This document shows positions 34,840 to 46,027 of a stretch of 64,000 nt of DNA, piece by piece. This stretch comes from Torreya grandis (lineage: Eukaryota > Streptophyta > Pinopsida > Cupressales > Taxaceae). The stretch covers positions 10,608,501 to 10,672,500 of the forward strand of contig JARHVA010000001.1 of assembly GCA_037957365.1 (NCBI GenBank), read 5' to 3'. Made by a program: the position numbers and the translations under genes. Each line of letters begins with the position of its first letter. Positions within the stretch are counted from its first letter, which is position 1. Under the pieces are notes generated by a model. That model was not told where the DNA came from. It searched no databases and worked only from the letters and a program-made list of their open reading frames with translations.

Positions 34840-36157
34840 TCATTTGGAAAGAACTTTCAAATTTGTCTTTGCATGTGCTGGTTTCTAAGGCATGTTAAAA
34901 TGTGGTTTTCAAGGCATGCTAGAGTGATCAAGATTTTGTTAAAGGGATGACATGCTAGTTTGCTACCAAGGTATGAAAAAAATTACTTAATCCTTTTTTC
35001 TCTAAGCCCTACAATTTCTGAAAATATATGCTTGAAATTGGTGTTGTGGAGAAGTGAAATTCCATATGTGAAGAGAATAAAAAATTCTGAAAATTGCACG
35101 GAAAAGAGATTGTAAATGCACTCAGAAAATTCTGAGTTTTTTATGTCAATTCAGCCAAGTATATATTTTGAAAATGTGATGAACAAAGTGTCAACTCAGC
35201 TTGATAAATACACCCCAAGGTTTGAAATCAAGAGGGCGCTTGGTGTTGGTAGTAGTGAAGGGGTAAATGAGCAACTTCAGCTGAACATACGTCCATGGAA
35301 CAAGGTAAAAAAGAGCAATGTATAGCACCCTATAAAATCTGAAATTGCCAAAACGGGTGGCTCTTTCCTTGCTGACAAAGGTCCAATTGATGCACCACTT
35401 ATCCAAGGTATGCAACTTCCATGTTTATGGGACTCAACATGTGCTCCCAAGATTGTCAAAAGGTATATAAGGGGCAGCTCTCTAACATTTTTCAGTTCTG
35501 ATTTCTTTTGCTTGCTTGGGTCCATAATGTCTTCTTTATGTGGCATAGACATGAAGGGTTTGTTGAAAGCCAAATTGGTGATGGATTCGTTGGCTCTAGT
35601 GAAGATTTGCAGGGTTGTTGAAAGTCAAATCAGCCCAGATAACAAATGGTTCAGGTTTATGAAGGGGTCAGTTCGCTTCAAGGCAAGAAGGCAAGTGAAT
35701 ATATGGACCAAGGGTGGAGTTACCACTTCCACATGAGTTTCCAGCCCTTAGGAGGTTCGAAATTGAGAGTTTGAGGGGTGGAATCAAGGGTATATGCAGC
35801 TGTTATGAGTTGCATAAGGCAGAATACACTTGGGGCAGCAAGATGTTAAGAAGAAAACTAATTTTGAGGGCTGATAAGAAGGATGCTAGAGGCTGTACCA
35901 TGCCTAACAATAAAGAGTTTGCAACTATACTCCATAAAGAAGGCATTGCCAAAAATACAAAAGTTAAAGGGAAGATATTTTTTTGGACTAATGTGTTTGC
36001 TTCTTGTGCAGGTGTTAATACAAGGGCAATCAAGGACCTAATCCTTGAAGATCAACATGCTGGAATACATTTTTCTGCCACCTTTGTGATGTCAATTCTG
36101 AAAATTTTCTTGTTTTCAGCATCTTATGGGCATTTTCAATACTTGGGCAGGGAGGAT
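34840..36157 (+). other. Internal region of the short LTR element with unrecognised open frames
   Basis: Plus-strand frames at 35116-35325 (YTPRFEIKRALGVGSSEG), 35326-35736 (in one frame: KSEIAKTGGSFLADKGPID, then LPCLWDSTCAPKIVKRYI) and 35714-36268 (LRRFEIESLRGGIKGICSCY, then KKDARGCTMPNNKEF) follow each other with a stop at 35323-35325 and a frame change near 35730. None matches a gag, protease, RT, RNase H or integrase motif. A sequence like a splice acceptor (TTGCTTCTTGTGCAG, about 35997-36011) occurs within it. It could be captured host sequence, a decayed internal domain of an unfamiliar element, or non-coding DNA with chance frames. Confidence 0.4.
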
Positions 36158-37244
36158 TATCGTGTCCCTCTTTTGATAGGGACATCATGGAAAACCCTTA
36201 GCCTTAACTTATTCCCAAGGGCTAAGGGACAAGCAAGAAGAGAAAGAATATTAAGTGTTTTTTATTGAATATTTGTACAAGGTACCTTTTTGGAAGTTAC
36301 TTTATGTTTCTTATTTCACTTAAAAAGGGGACCTTTAAAGGTCAAGGAGGTTTAAGTGATTTTTAAAATATCATAAGAAAAGGTCTTTTAATTATTTGAA
36401 GTTGCCCTCCCTTCCTCTTTTGGGCACCACTCTTGGAGGGCTATCAATTGGATAGGTTAGGTTAGGTTTGATATTCAATCTTGGTCTATTAGCACAAAAA
36501 CGCTAAGCCATTTACTTTGAAGACGAAACCCTTCAAGCAAAAGAGTTAGAGGACGCAAACCCTATTTCTTCATTGAGGTAGCTTCATTCAGAAGTTGCCA
36601 TTGGAGTCATCAATTCCTACAAGGGTGTTTTAAACACCATTTTTGTTATTTTCAGATGGGCGACTTGCTTTTGGGGAGTGGCGACTTGTATAGTGGTTGA
36701 ATTCTCATGTTTTGGGGGGGTTTTGCCCTAAGAACAATTCTGGAATTTATTCTAATTTTTTGCATAGTGACAACTTGCCTTGGAGGAAGTTTGGACCTTG
36801 TTTGAAAGTCAAATTTGTAGTGGATTAATTTTGTAATTTTTTTATAATATTCTAGCTTGGGCGATTGGGTTTTTCGGGTTTTTTAGTCAAATACATTCAA
36901 AAAAATCTCTAAATTCAGCCTTTCATTTCAATATTTGTGCAATTTATTGAGGGTTCATGAGGTTTGTTGCATGATAAATCAGCTGCAATTTTCAATTTAA
37001 TATTTCACTCAAGGCTGCCTAGGGTTTGGAGGATTAATTCCTCTTTTGAAGGGCTATAACTACTTCTTTGGATCAGCTAATGATTGCTTAGGGTTTGATA
37101 TATTTTTGAAGTATTTTTGAACTATTTTTGAAGGTGTTTTGGCAACTAGGGTTTGCTACTACAAAAATCAGAATTTTACTTATTGAGCTAAGGTTTTCAA
37201 ATAACTCCAATATTCAGAAAATCGTCCTATTTTGGGACATTTTA
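36158..37244 (+). repeat. 3' LTR of the short element
   Basis: Starts TATCGTGTCCC, which differs from the partner's TGTCATGTCCC by transitions, and ends CATTTTA just before the GAAAC target duplication. The family end is expected to be CATTACA. The TATA box region is altered (GGGCTATCAATTGG). Confidence 0.75.
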
Positions 37245-37249
37245 GAAAC

Positions 37250-38180
37250 TCGTATGAGGACGCTCAGGTTAGGGACTTCAAATCTTTTCTAGTGGTTGTA
37301 AGCTGGGCTATTTGGATAACTAGGAATGAGATATTGTTTCAGGGAGCTTCCTTCTCTCCAATACAAGTTCTCTATAGGGTAAAATTCTGCGATGAGGACT
37401 ATAAAGCAGTGGAAAAGGAGAAACCAATGAGAGCTTATTGAGGAGGTGATTGATGAATCCCTTCCTTGGTGTTTTTTTTTATGAAGCCTCCAAGGATGAT
37501 CCAGGGAAATGTGGAGCAAGAGGTAGACTTTATCTCTCCTCTCATTTCTTCTCTTTCACTTTGGGTCTCAAGAACAGTACAAAGTCAAACTATTGGGCAG
37601 AACTTTCAGCGTTCTCTGCACTTCTTAGAATTGCCATTGACAAGAGGTTTAGCAGCTTACAAGTGTATGGTGACTCCAAACTCATTGTGGATTGGCTCTC
37701 CAATGTGACCCCTTTTCATAATGTGGGCCTTCAAGCAACCATGGATTAGGTATTGGATATGAAGGGTTTGTTTTCCTTTATAACTTTCAAGCATGTTTTT
37801 CATGAACAAAACATCATTTTGGATCATCTCTCAAAAGATGGGGTATTTTTGGAGGCTGGCTGGATGAAAATTCAAGAGTCTAAGGAGGGGCCTATCTCTG
37901 ACCTCCCCTTGTTCTTCATTCTCTAATCTTTTGTTGTAACTTCCCTTTGTTGGTTCATTCTTAGTACCGTTATCGTCATTTGGCTAGTAGGTATTGCTTT
38001 CGTTTTATGTCCTTGTGTGGCTTTTCTAGTTTTCCCTTTTGTTGTTTTTGGATGTGGGCTAGGTATTTGCTCCATTAGTGTTTCTGGTTCTGGCATCTTT
38101 ACTGGTCTGCAGGGCTTTTATCTCTTACGTTGGTCCGAAATGTAATGTAATCATTTCAATATCTGAAATAAATACATTAC
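37250..38180 (+). pseudogene. LINE part 2: RNase H-like C-terminus and 3' end
   Basis: Resumes the LINE cut by the LTR element. It encodes VVSWAIWITRNEILF (about 37295-37340), then an RNase H domain of the plant LINE/RVT_3 type: FFYEASKDDPGKCGARG, SNYWAELSAFSALL, LQVYGDSKLIVDWLSN (37475-37715), and after an in-frame TAG at 37747-37749 FKHVFHEQNIILDHLSKDG (about 37785-37842), stopping at 37924-37926. The catalytic-type E in WAE and D in GDS are present; the first D region reads YEAS. The 3' untranslated part is T-rich, with GAAATAAATACATTAC near 38165-38180, a plausible LINE end. Other stops occur near 37437. Confidence 0.8.
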
Positions 38181-38272
38181 TCTTTTTTCTTTGTTAAAAA
38201 TGTATACATATGTGTGTGTGTGTATTTCGAGCAAGATAAGTATTACTTGTGTCTATAGTAGTTGCTTATGAC

Positions 38273-38630
38273 CATGGTTACCCAGGTCCGGGTATCCAGA
38301 CCTATGGGGGAGGGAACAAAAATCCAAAACTCCAGAATTCTTGAAAAAGTTCATAAAAATCCGGTCCAGAAAATATATATATATATATATATGTGAGCAT
38401 AATTTTATGAATATGCAAATTTGACAAATACAATAAAAAAAATAATAACATAATATAAATTGTAAAGACATTTAACATTAAATTATATATAAGGTTAATG
38501 GGTGTCTTTTTCTGCAGAAACTAAAAATAATTAAAAAAAAAAGGCCAACCCAGACAAAACTTATCTGGACTGGCAAAAAAATCCGGACCTGGCCGGATTT
38601 TGTGCAAATCTGAAAATTTTGGTAATTATG
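38273..38630. mobile_element. hAT-type MITE
   Basis: 358 bp, flanked by a perfect 8-bp duplication CTTATGAC (38265-38272 and 38631-38638). Terminal inverted repeats read CATGGTTACC at the left and CATAATTACC at the right (complemented), matching at 8 of 10 positions. The interior is AT-rich with a (TA)n run (about 38374-38391) and subterminal GGTCCGG/CCGGACC motifs near both ends. No coding capacity. Confidence 0.85.
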
Positions 38631-38639
38631 CTTATGACA

Positions 38640-39885
38640 ATATATTACTCGATGAAAAGAGAATAAACTAATGAGCAGAGTATCACTGTCTAGCTCCATA
38701 TTCTCAGTCAGAAAGCTAGAGACGAATTCCCCTAGGTGCAAAGCACTACCATATAGGGATGACGAATGCCAAAAAACGTTTGCTTCTTTCTGACAATTAA
38801 TGCCTTAATATTGTGCTTTCTAAAGGGTTGATAATTATATCTTATTTTAATTATTCTTGGAACTCTCACCTAGCACATTAAAAAATGGGATGGAGGACGA
38901 TCGAGTTAGTAGATATGACTGAACCAGTTTAGCCATTGGTTCAGTGAGAATTTAAGCAAGAATTAAACCCTCGTCCCACCAATCCTCATTTATAACCAAT
39001 CTACAAACTAACATGCCCATCTGAATCCGACTGCCTCCCAATGCTCAAAAACTCACCACCATATCCAACAATATAGATTAAAATGGCACATAAGGCTTGA
39101 ACATGATGAAGTTTAAGGCAAATCATGTCTCAGGACTCTCAACAACTCCAACTAGAAGTACTATTGAAAAATCGCTAGAGAATGGTGATGGTTGGTGGTG
39201 AGTTTAATTATCTCTCAAACATCCTATCATGTCCTTAAACCAATCAATTTTAGCCTCAAACTCCTCCAAAATCAAGTTGATGTTTATAATAATGGTGATT
39301 TGTATCATGACTTATATTTGGAGACTTCTTACTCTTCTTTGGGTTACATCATTCTTTTGTGTGATTGTAACACGTATTGAGACCCCACCAGATGCCTATT
39401 CGTACCATCCTAATACTTTCTTTCACCTAATAAGGAGCTAAAGAAATGGTAAAAGATGAGGAAGACAAGTCAAAAGAAACATAACAATCTAAGTCTACAA
39501 AAGTTGCAGTATATCAACATCCATATCACCAAGAGAGGAAACAATCACTGAGACATGGTGGAGAATACGAAGAGCAACAAGTATGGCTATATGTAGAATC
39601 AAAGAAAAACATGCTACATATTTGCTTGGCACTAGAAGAGTGGTGACTATGGAGATTCATGGAATTATTGAAGAAACAACTACAATTATTAACGACATCA
39701 AAGGAGCATCAACTATGGACAAGTGAGGAACCTAAGTAGAGTAGAGGAAGCATGGCATCATCAAGGACCACCACCTATCAAGATCACATTTAGATGAATG
39801 GATGATCGAGCATGAGATCAAGAGTTTATAACATTAAGGAAATATTACTACTTGGTCTCTTCTCATGTTTTGGGGACGAAACATG
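38640..39885 (+). other. Non-coding sequence leading to a gypsy 3' end
   Basis: The right part (about 39440-39885) reads toward GTTTTGGGGACGAAACATG, the typical run-in to the polypurine tract of plant Ty3/gypsy elements, so this is probably the decayed 3' internal end of such an element. No pol motif could be read. Nothing was recognised from 38640 to 39440. Confidence 0.4.
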
Positions 39886-40799
39886 TTAAGGGGGAGGGAT
39901 GTTAGGATATAAGGGAGTGTAATGCTAAACACTATGTTACCAAATAAGACTCACCCCCTCCCCTGAACCACCCCCCTCTCCTCTCCCCCCACCCTGCCTT
40001 GAACCAATACAAGTTTGATCTTGATCCCAAGCCAGAATCCTTGGAATTGTACCGAATCATTCAAAATCTTTAGGCCCTTCCAATAAATGCCAACAACGTT
40101 TCCAGGGTATTTCCAAGGAGATTCCAAGAAGACTCTACTGGAAATTTTCAAAAAGAACAAAAAATATGCACACGACTATGATTATAACAGACTCTAATGA
40201 TATTTTGAGTTATCAATTTTTTGATGTTACGTTAATTTTTGTTTATTTTAAATTCTAATGTTGCTTATGCACATACCATTGATATTTGTTAAGTTTATGT
40301 ACATTTTTATATTTTATGTACAAATATTTCCAAGATGAATCGAACCCAAGGTCCCAAAAAATACGTGATTCTCATACCCATACTTGTTCCTACATAACTT
40401 AGGCTATACACATTGAGCCATGGTAATATGATGTCTATGAGGTTATGCAGTAGCTGACTTGTTGCGCACATAACCCTTGGTTAATCATATGGATCTAATG
40501 TGTAGCTTGTGGATTAAGTTATATGGGTCAGCCAAATGTGTAACTCACAGATTAAATGTTTACCCTCCTCCAATATTACTAAATGAGTGCCTATATATAG
40601 GAGGCTCAAATTGTGGTAAAGCATCAAAGGTTCTAGATTTCTTGTATTGAGTAGTAAAGATAGAGTACTTTAGTGAGTTTAGCTCTCATAGTGGGAAGTC
40701 TCTTGGAGTGGTTCCTTATGGAATATTCTATGGTGCAACCCTACCTCAAGGGTATTTCTATTTCAAGTATCTTGAAGATTAGGTCAAACTAACCCAACA
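39886..40799 (+). repeat. Polypurine tract and 3' LTR of a Ty3/gypsy remnant
   Basis: The purine tract TTAAGGGGGAGGGA (39886-39899) directly precedes TGTTAGGATATAAGGG (39900). A TATA box CTATATATAG lies at 40591-40600. The LTR probably ends at CCCAACA (40799), giving about 900 bp with TG...CA ends. There is no partner LTR in the window, so the end is a best guess. Confidence 0.6.
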
Positions 40800-41095
40800 C
40801 ACATCTTGTATTGCACATTTCGTTTATATTTTAACATAGTTTTGTACATTGGATATTTGATTATTTAACGAGTGTTATGATAGTGACAATATAGGCAAAG
40901 TGGGAGAAGCATTTTTTGTAGGATTGGAGTCATAAAGAAGCAACCACTCCTCACCTCAAATGCTATGACCCTAGGAGTATAGAAAACCAACCTCTTAGTA
41001 TCTTAACAAAGAGGTTGTCTATTGATGGGAAAAAATCGATCACAGCATATGCGAGGAACCCACTCTAGTTAAGTGAATCCCACGCTCTTTTTGTT

Positions 41096-41190
41096 GTCTC
41101 TTTGGAGATATCCAATAAAATAGGAATGTGACAGAGAAGACTAGCATGGCCCCTAAGCAAGGATAACATGCATTCTTCAGTGATTCCCCT
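41096..41190 (+). pseudogene. U6 spliceosomal snRNA pseudogene
   Basis: The sequence follows U6 snRNA from its 5' end: GTCTCTTTGGAGATATCC (stem-loop; U6 has GUCCCUUCGGGGACAUCC), AATAAAATAGGAATGTGAC, then the near-invariant ACAGAGAAGACTAGCATGG CCCCTAAGCAAGGATAACATGC (the ACAGAGA box intact; the AGC triad of the catalytic core is present). It diverges after about position 75 and lacks the terminal T run. Changes at conserved positions (for example GATTAGC to GACTAGC) and the lost 3' end mark it as a pseudogene, probably a retroposed copy. No correctly placed upstream element plus TATA box of plant U6 genes was seen. Confidence 0.85.
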
Positions 41191-41199
41191 ACTTCCTTG

Positions 41200-41813
41200 A
41201 CTCCGACAAATGTCCTTGCTTCTATCACAAGGGGGTTGATTATGTCCTCACTAGCAATACCTTGATTACGTAGTTGAAGACTTCCACTAGATTATTTTTT
41301 GTGGGATTATATTTTGGTGTGTTTAATTTAACTAGATTATTAATTTATGTGGGATTTTACTCATGTATTTAATTAAATTGCTCATGGAAGCCTTCAAGTA
41401 CTTAATCAACATCTTGAGAGTGAGGACATAATCCACAGCTCTTAGATCCTTCCACATGAAAGGCTTGGCATTTTGCAGCACTTCGATATTGATGTTGTGC
41501 CCCCAGAGCCTCAACATCAGCATAAACAATGTTCTCAAGCAATGTCATCCTCATGTTTTGCTGTTGAAAGACAACAATCAAATATTTAATAGACAATACA
41601 CTACTTCATTGTTCCAAGAGGTTTGTCCAAAATAGGTTTTTGAATGTCATGTTCCCCAATATTGTCATTGAGAAATTTCAACTCTCATCAATGGTATGGA
41701 GAGCAGCAACTATGGCACTTTCCTTGACTTCATTCTAAGTGAGGAAATTTTCATTGGTCCCAATCCCAGTGTCAGGGAAATGGCCAAAATGGTTTTGAGG
41801 GGTTTGGTGGGGA
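41200..41813. other. Unassigned sequence left of the hAT transposon
   Basis: No domain recognised. Two similar blocks, ACTAGATTATTTTTTGTGGGATTA and a related ACTAGATTATTAATTTATGTGGGAT block (about 41287 and 41331), form a short imperfect direct repeat. Short frames on both strands have no motif. Confidence 0.3.
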
Positions 41814-44423
41814 CTAAGTACCCGATACAAATACGTGTACAAATACGGATACAAGGATCGGATATGTGGATACAACTTTTTTTGGGCGGTGGCTGAAAAC
41901 GTTTTTGGATATGGCTATACAAATATATAAAAAATTAAAAATATAAAAATATAGCCATATAAGCAAAATTAACCACATAATATGCATAGAGGAAACAAAA
42001 TAAGTTAAATAACCACAAAACATACTAATAATTCAATGCCAAATATTATAATATTCAATGGTCGAACTTAGATTAGTCTTATACTTTAGAACAAGTACAT
42101 AGTACACATGTTACAAAGTATGGACAAAAATAAAGACAAATCAGCATATTCATATTCGTCTTCAATGTCTTCAAAAGCATCATCATGTGATTCATTAGAA
42201 CCACAAGTTGGAGTAGTGCCACTCCCACTAGCTCCACTATGCAAGTCGTGTGAAGCATAGTCTAGCTCCATGTCAAGCAATGAAAGGTAGGCAAGGGAGG
42301 CATCCAAGTTAGTAGTCTCTAGATCCACATCCCAACACTTTGCTGCCCCTTGTAATCATCTTGTTTGTGTGAGAAAATGCAATTTGGAATGCACATAGAC
42401 GAAATCCTCCACCTTTTTTGCTACCAACTTGTGTTAAACTGAGTGGATACTCTGATACAGGTGTAAATACCCTAGTTTAGTTCAGCTAAGGAAGAACTTG
42501 CAACCCATTGAGACAAGCTGCAAAGTCAACTAAAATTTATAAGAAAAACAAAATGTCGAAAAGAAGCGTAGAGAGTTTAAAAAAAAAACCTTATGATAGA
42601 ATTTTTATAGCAAGTGGCTGGAGGTGAGTAGATGCTTGCCCATGGAGGTACCACCACATATGAGCATCCTTGTACTTGTCACAAAGAGCACCAAGGGAGT
42701 GACCTGTGAAGGTTATGAAATTCCCAAACTCTTCCATAATTGTCTTCTACTTTTGGATCAAGGAAGAGTCTAGAAAATGTCGCCTTATATCCCTCACTAA
42801 CTTCAATATCCCTATATGGTGTGACCCTCCTAGGCAAAGAAAGGATCTTTGCACTATAGTATTTGGGAGTCAAGGCAAAAGCAAGAAAATGCAATGGGGT
42901 GGTCATTTTGTTCCACCTTTCAATGAAATACGACTACACTTCTTTTAGGATCTTGCAATTTGGCATTTATGATGGACTTAATCTTCTCAATCATTGAGTC
43001 GATTCCATCATAAATCTCACCCAAACATAGATGATCCATATCCAAAAAACTCAACATACTCACAATGGGATCGGTAAAACTAAGCAAATACTCCACACTT
43101 TCCCACCACACATCATCAAGAATCAACTCTTTCACCTTTGTGGTCTTCTCAGTGTTTATCTACCTCCATACACCCCAAAGGTGGTTGATAACCATGTTGC
43201 TCAATGCCTCATGCACCTTGACAAGTCGTCTCAAGACAAGTGTGTGTCAGGCAAACCTAGTCTCAACAACCTAATACGAAATTAAAACAAATAAAATTAA
43301 AAAAATGTTCAAAAATAAAAAACCTACAAATTACAAACTTACAAAATTAAATTAAAATTATACATGATTCATAAATGATTAAGAAAATAGTTACCTTTAA
43401 CAACTGCAACTTCAAGGACTTAAAGATGTCTTGGGACATGTGGCGGTTACTTATGAACATTTGGATCTCGCTCACCTCCTCATATACTTGTTTGATCCAA
43501 TCAATTTTGGTGCCCAATTTTTGCAATATAAGATTGAAGGAATGAACAGGCCAAGGTGCCCAAAATATGTGCCCATACCTTGCCTCAACCAACGTCCCTG
43601 TAACTTTGCAATTTGTTGCATTGTCCATTATAACTTGGACAATATTTTGAGGCCCTGCCACCTCAATGGACTCTATCAAGATGTCAGCAATGAATTGTGC
43701 ATCCTTCACTTGTCCCGCACAATTCACGACCCTCAAAAACATTGCCCATTTAAGGCACACTGCAACCACATTAATTAATGGCCTACTTTTCGTATATTTC
43801 CATCCATCGGAAATGATAAATACCCCTGTTTTGATCCATGAATCTTTGATAGGCTTCAATGCATCTTCAACATGTCTTCTTTCTTTTGCCAACAAGGTGG
43901 TGCGCACCTTTTCATACCCTCGGCTAGTGAACCCTTCAAAGGGCTTCATTGATAGATTTCACCATATCCCATCATATGATCTAACAACATTAAAAGGCAG
44001 CGCACATGCGTAAACACAATGCGCAATGTTCTACTCAACTATGTCCTTGGATTCATTCTAGAATGCCCTTTCCAATGGGCTTGCATCTTTTGATCTCTTG
44101 TGACTAAGAGATTAATCCTCTTCCTCTGCAGCCATGACAAATGTAGAAAGAAATGGGTGTGGTGGGGTCATGACATTAGCAGGAGATGGATCAACAAGTG
44201 GCTCAATAGATGTAGATCCTTTCTTTCCCAAAGGATGCTTCGATCTTAGGGAAACAGGGGCATTTGCTTCTTGTTTTGTGATGTATGCAAAAATCTTTGC
44301 ATGATGCAAGCTCTTTCCTAACTTTCCATTTATGTTTCGCCCGCCACAAGCTTTGATTCTAAAACTAGGAATTACACACAAATAGGCTTTCACCAGACCA
44401 TACGAGCTCTTATATTTAGAATT
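41814..44423 (-). mobile_element. hAT transposon, 5' end cut off by a gypsy LTR
   Basis: The left end CTAAGTACCCGATACAAATACG (41814 onward) matches the inverted-repeat end of the hAT derivative at 26723-27689, and the next roughly 290 bp are its reverse complement, so this is the transposase-bearing relative. The transposase is read on the minus strand. The element's 5' part, including the start of the BED zinc finger, is missing because the gypsy-B LTR begins at 44424. The 8 bp left of the end (GGTGGGGA, 41806-41813) should be the target duplication, but its partner was not found. Confidence 0.85.
42086..44423 (-). pseudogene. hAT transposase (BED finger, DUF659, hATC), broken
   Basis: In minus-strand order: the C-terminal half of a BED zinc finger (KYKSSYGLVKAYLCVIP, about 44420-44366); the stretch ERAF...DIVEQNIAHCVYACALPFNVVRSYDG (about 44066-43975); the DUF659 catalytic region (43949-43347) with GYEKVRTTLL, FIISDGWKYTKSRPLINV, GQVKDAQFIADIL and VIMDNATNCK; ILDDVWWESVEYLLSFTDPIVSM (about 43126-43055); TPLHFLAFALTPKYYS (about 42900-42855); and a hATC dimerisation region with WWYLHGQASTHLQPLAIKIL (about 42660-42600) and KKVEDFVYVHSKL (about 42410-42370). 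An acidic tail ends near 42104. The catalytic-type aspartates in ISDGW and MDNA are visible. Frameshifts and stops separate the pieces, and some gaps may be introns. Confidence 0.85.
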
Positions 44424-44994
44424 TATAATATTTCTAATCGGAATATTATACGATAATTTAGATTCCTTGGAATTCCCTTTAAGATAATATTTCATAAATA
44501 TAGACTTTGCACTTGAAATAATAATTTAAATAATAAAATGAAATTGTATTAATTGTTTAATTTAGAGTTTCAAATTTAAAATAATTGAATGTAAATCTTC
44601 AATGGGTTCCGTCCTTGAGTTAGTGAGATGGCAAGGGTTTTCGTCCATGAAATCGAGTTATACAATTAAGGGGTTTCATCCTTAAAAGCAATGTAAAAGT
44701 TGATGCTTGTAAATGGTTATAAAGTTGAATGAATGAGTAATGATTCCCTTCCTACTAATTGTTGATTATTAATACCTTCATAGCCTTCCATCAAAAAAAT
44801 GTCTCCTCCAAGGGTGGCAACCTTCCTTCTAATTAATGTTTATTAATTAATTAACTAATATTGTGTATGCTCCTTAAGTATGGCGCTCCTCTTTAAAGGG
44901 GACGATCTCTTCTTGTTTAATTCTCCTTAAGTGTGACGATTTCCTTATTGTTGGATTTTAATTCAAGGGCTAAGTTGTGTTTGAGGATATTATA
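44424..44994 (-). repeat. 3' LTR of gypsy-B
   Basis: 571 bp. Starts TATAATATTTCTAATCGG (family start TGTAATATTCC, so TG has become TA) and ends GAGGATATTATA, just before GACCTCC, the complement of the purine tract GGGAGGTC. Aligns with 59947-60603. Confidence 0.85.
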
Positions 44995-45303
44995 GACCTC
45001 CCTTCCTCAAATTGCTTGTCCTTAAGCAAATTATAAATTGGAATGTTCAAGAATTACTGCTCTTTCCCACATGCATCTTCTATTGGCAAATTCTTCCAAC
45101 AAACTAAATATTTTTTGATACTTCTATTTCTTAACTTATTTTCACGAGTATCGAGAATAGTCTTTGGTACTAGAATCAATTTTTCATCCTCATCAATTGG
45201 GGGTAATTCCATGTAAAAAATAATATGTTGTCCAAGTGCTTGTCTCAGGCAAGACACAAGGAAGACATTATGTATGCAATTGTGCCCTAGCAAATCCAAT
45301 TCG
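44995..45303 (-). pseudogene. gypsy-B integrase C-terminus and chromodomain
   Basis: The minus frame 45299-45054 reads LLGHNCIHNVFLVSCLRQALGQ then LILVPKTILDTRENKL and IKKYLVCWKNLPIEDA. This is the VFHVSxLK integrase end plus a chromodomain (ILDxR...YLVxWKxLPxEDAxWE) as in chromoviruses, where it steers insertion to marked chromatin. The final WE is replaced (DACGKEQ). It connects, across the copia element, to VKEVAYEL at about 56665. The purine tract lies between this frame and the LTR. Confidence 0.85.
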
Positions 45304-46027
45304 TGTTGGCAATTTGAGCAAGGAGACAGTTGATAGTTTGAATATCATGATCCAGAAAACAGTTTGAGGACTAAAGAATTGTCATTCCCGTCTAAGGCAG
45401 CATGGAATTGCCATTGATGTCAAAGGTTGATGTCATTGATGTCATTGTATTGAATATGATCATGCATTAACGCCAAAGGTTGAGTTGAGCAGACTTGTGG
45501 AGTAAATCGGGTTTGTGAAGTGCTCTTACTTATAAAATAAGTAAAGCAAAGTCAAAAACCCGAAGTGGTCTACAAGAGTTGTTTGGGGTTCTGAAGTGAC
45601 TTTACTCAATCGAGATTCTACAATGACTTTACTTTCTTATGCTTTATAAGTCAAGCAATGTTAAGACCCTGAGTTGGTCTAAGAAGAGGTTATCGAGTTT
45701 CCAAGATAGCTTTACTTCTCCTATGTTTATAAGCTAAGCAATGTGGAAAACCCGAAAGGGTCCAGCGAAGAGGTAATCAGGGATTTGCAAGCACGTTACT
45801 TCTCAAGTTGATAAGTCAAGTAATGTCAAAAACCGGAAAGGGTCTAGAAGAGACAATCAGGTTTTTTGAGTGGCTTTACTTCTCTTAAGTACATAAGTCA
45901 AGAAGATGGAAAACCCAAAATAGTCTTGAATAATTCCTTCGAAGGAATTCTTTCGAAAACAGTGGCAAGGACACTTATTTCAGAAAAATTGTCAAGTCCT
46001 TTTCGAAAAAATGTACCTTAACAAAAA

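Larger units (their letters stand above)
34538..37244 (+). mobile_element. Short LTR element with perfect target duplication and unknown internal region
   Basis: Flanked by exact GAAAC duplications (34533-34537 and 37245-37249), with LINE coding sequence on both sides. It begins TGTCATGTCCC and ends GGGACATTTTA. About 300 bp at the start (34538-34838) recur at 36158-36445; the second copy continues to 37244 as a 1087-bp LTR preceded by a purine tract (GGGCAGGGAGGA, about 36145-36156). The first copy stops just after its TATA box, so its R-U5 and any primer-binding site are lost or replaced. The 1.3 kb between has no gag or pol motif. It is therefore a non-autonomous derivative. Confidence 0.8.

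Noticed and set aside
41096..41190. Functional U6 gene
   Set aside because: Core changes, missing 3' end and T run, and no properly spaced promoter elements.
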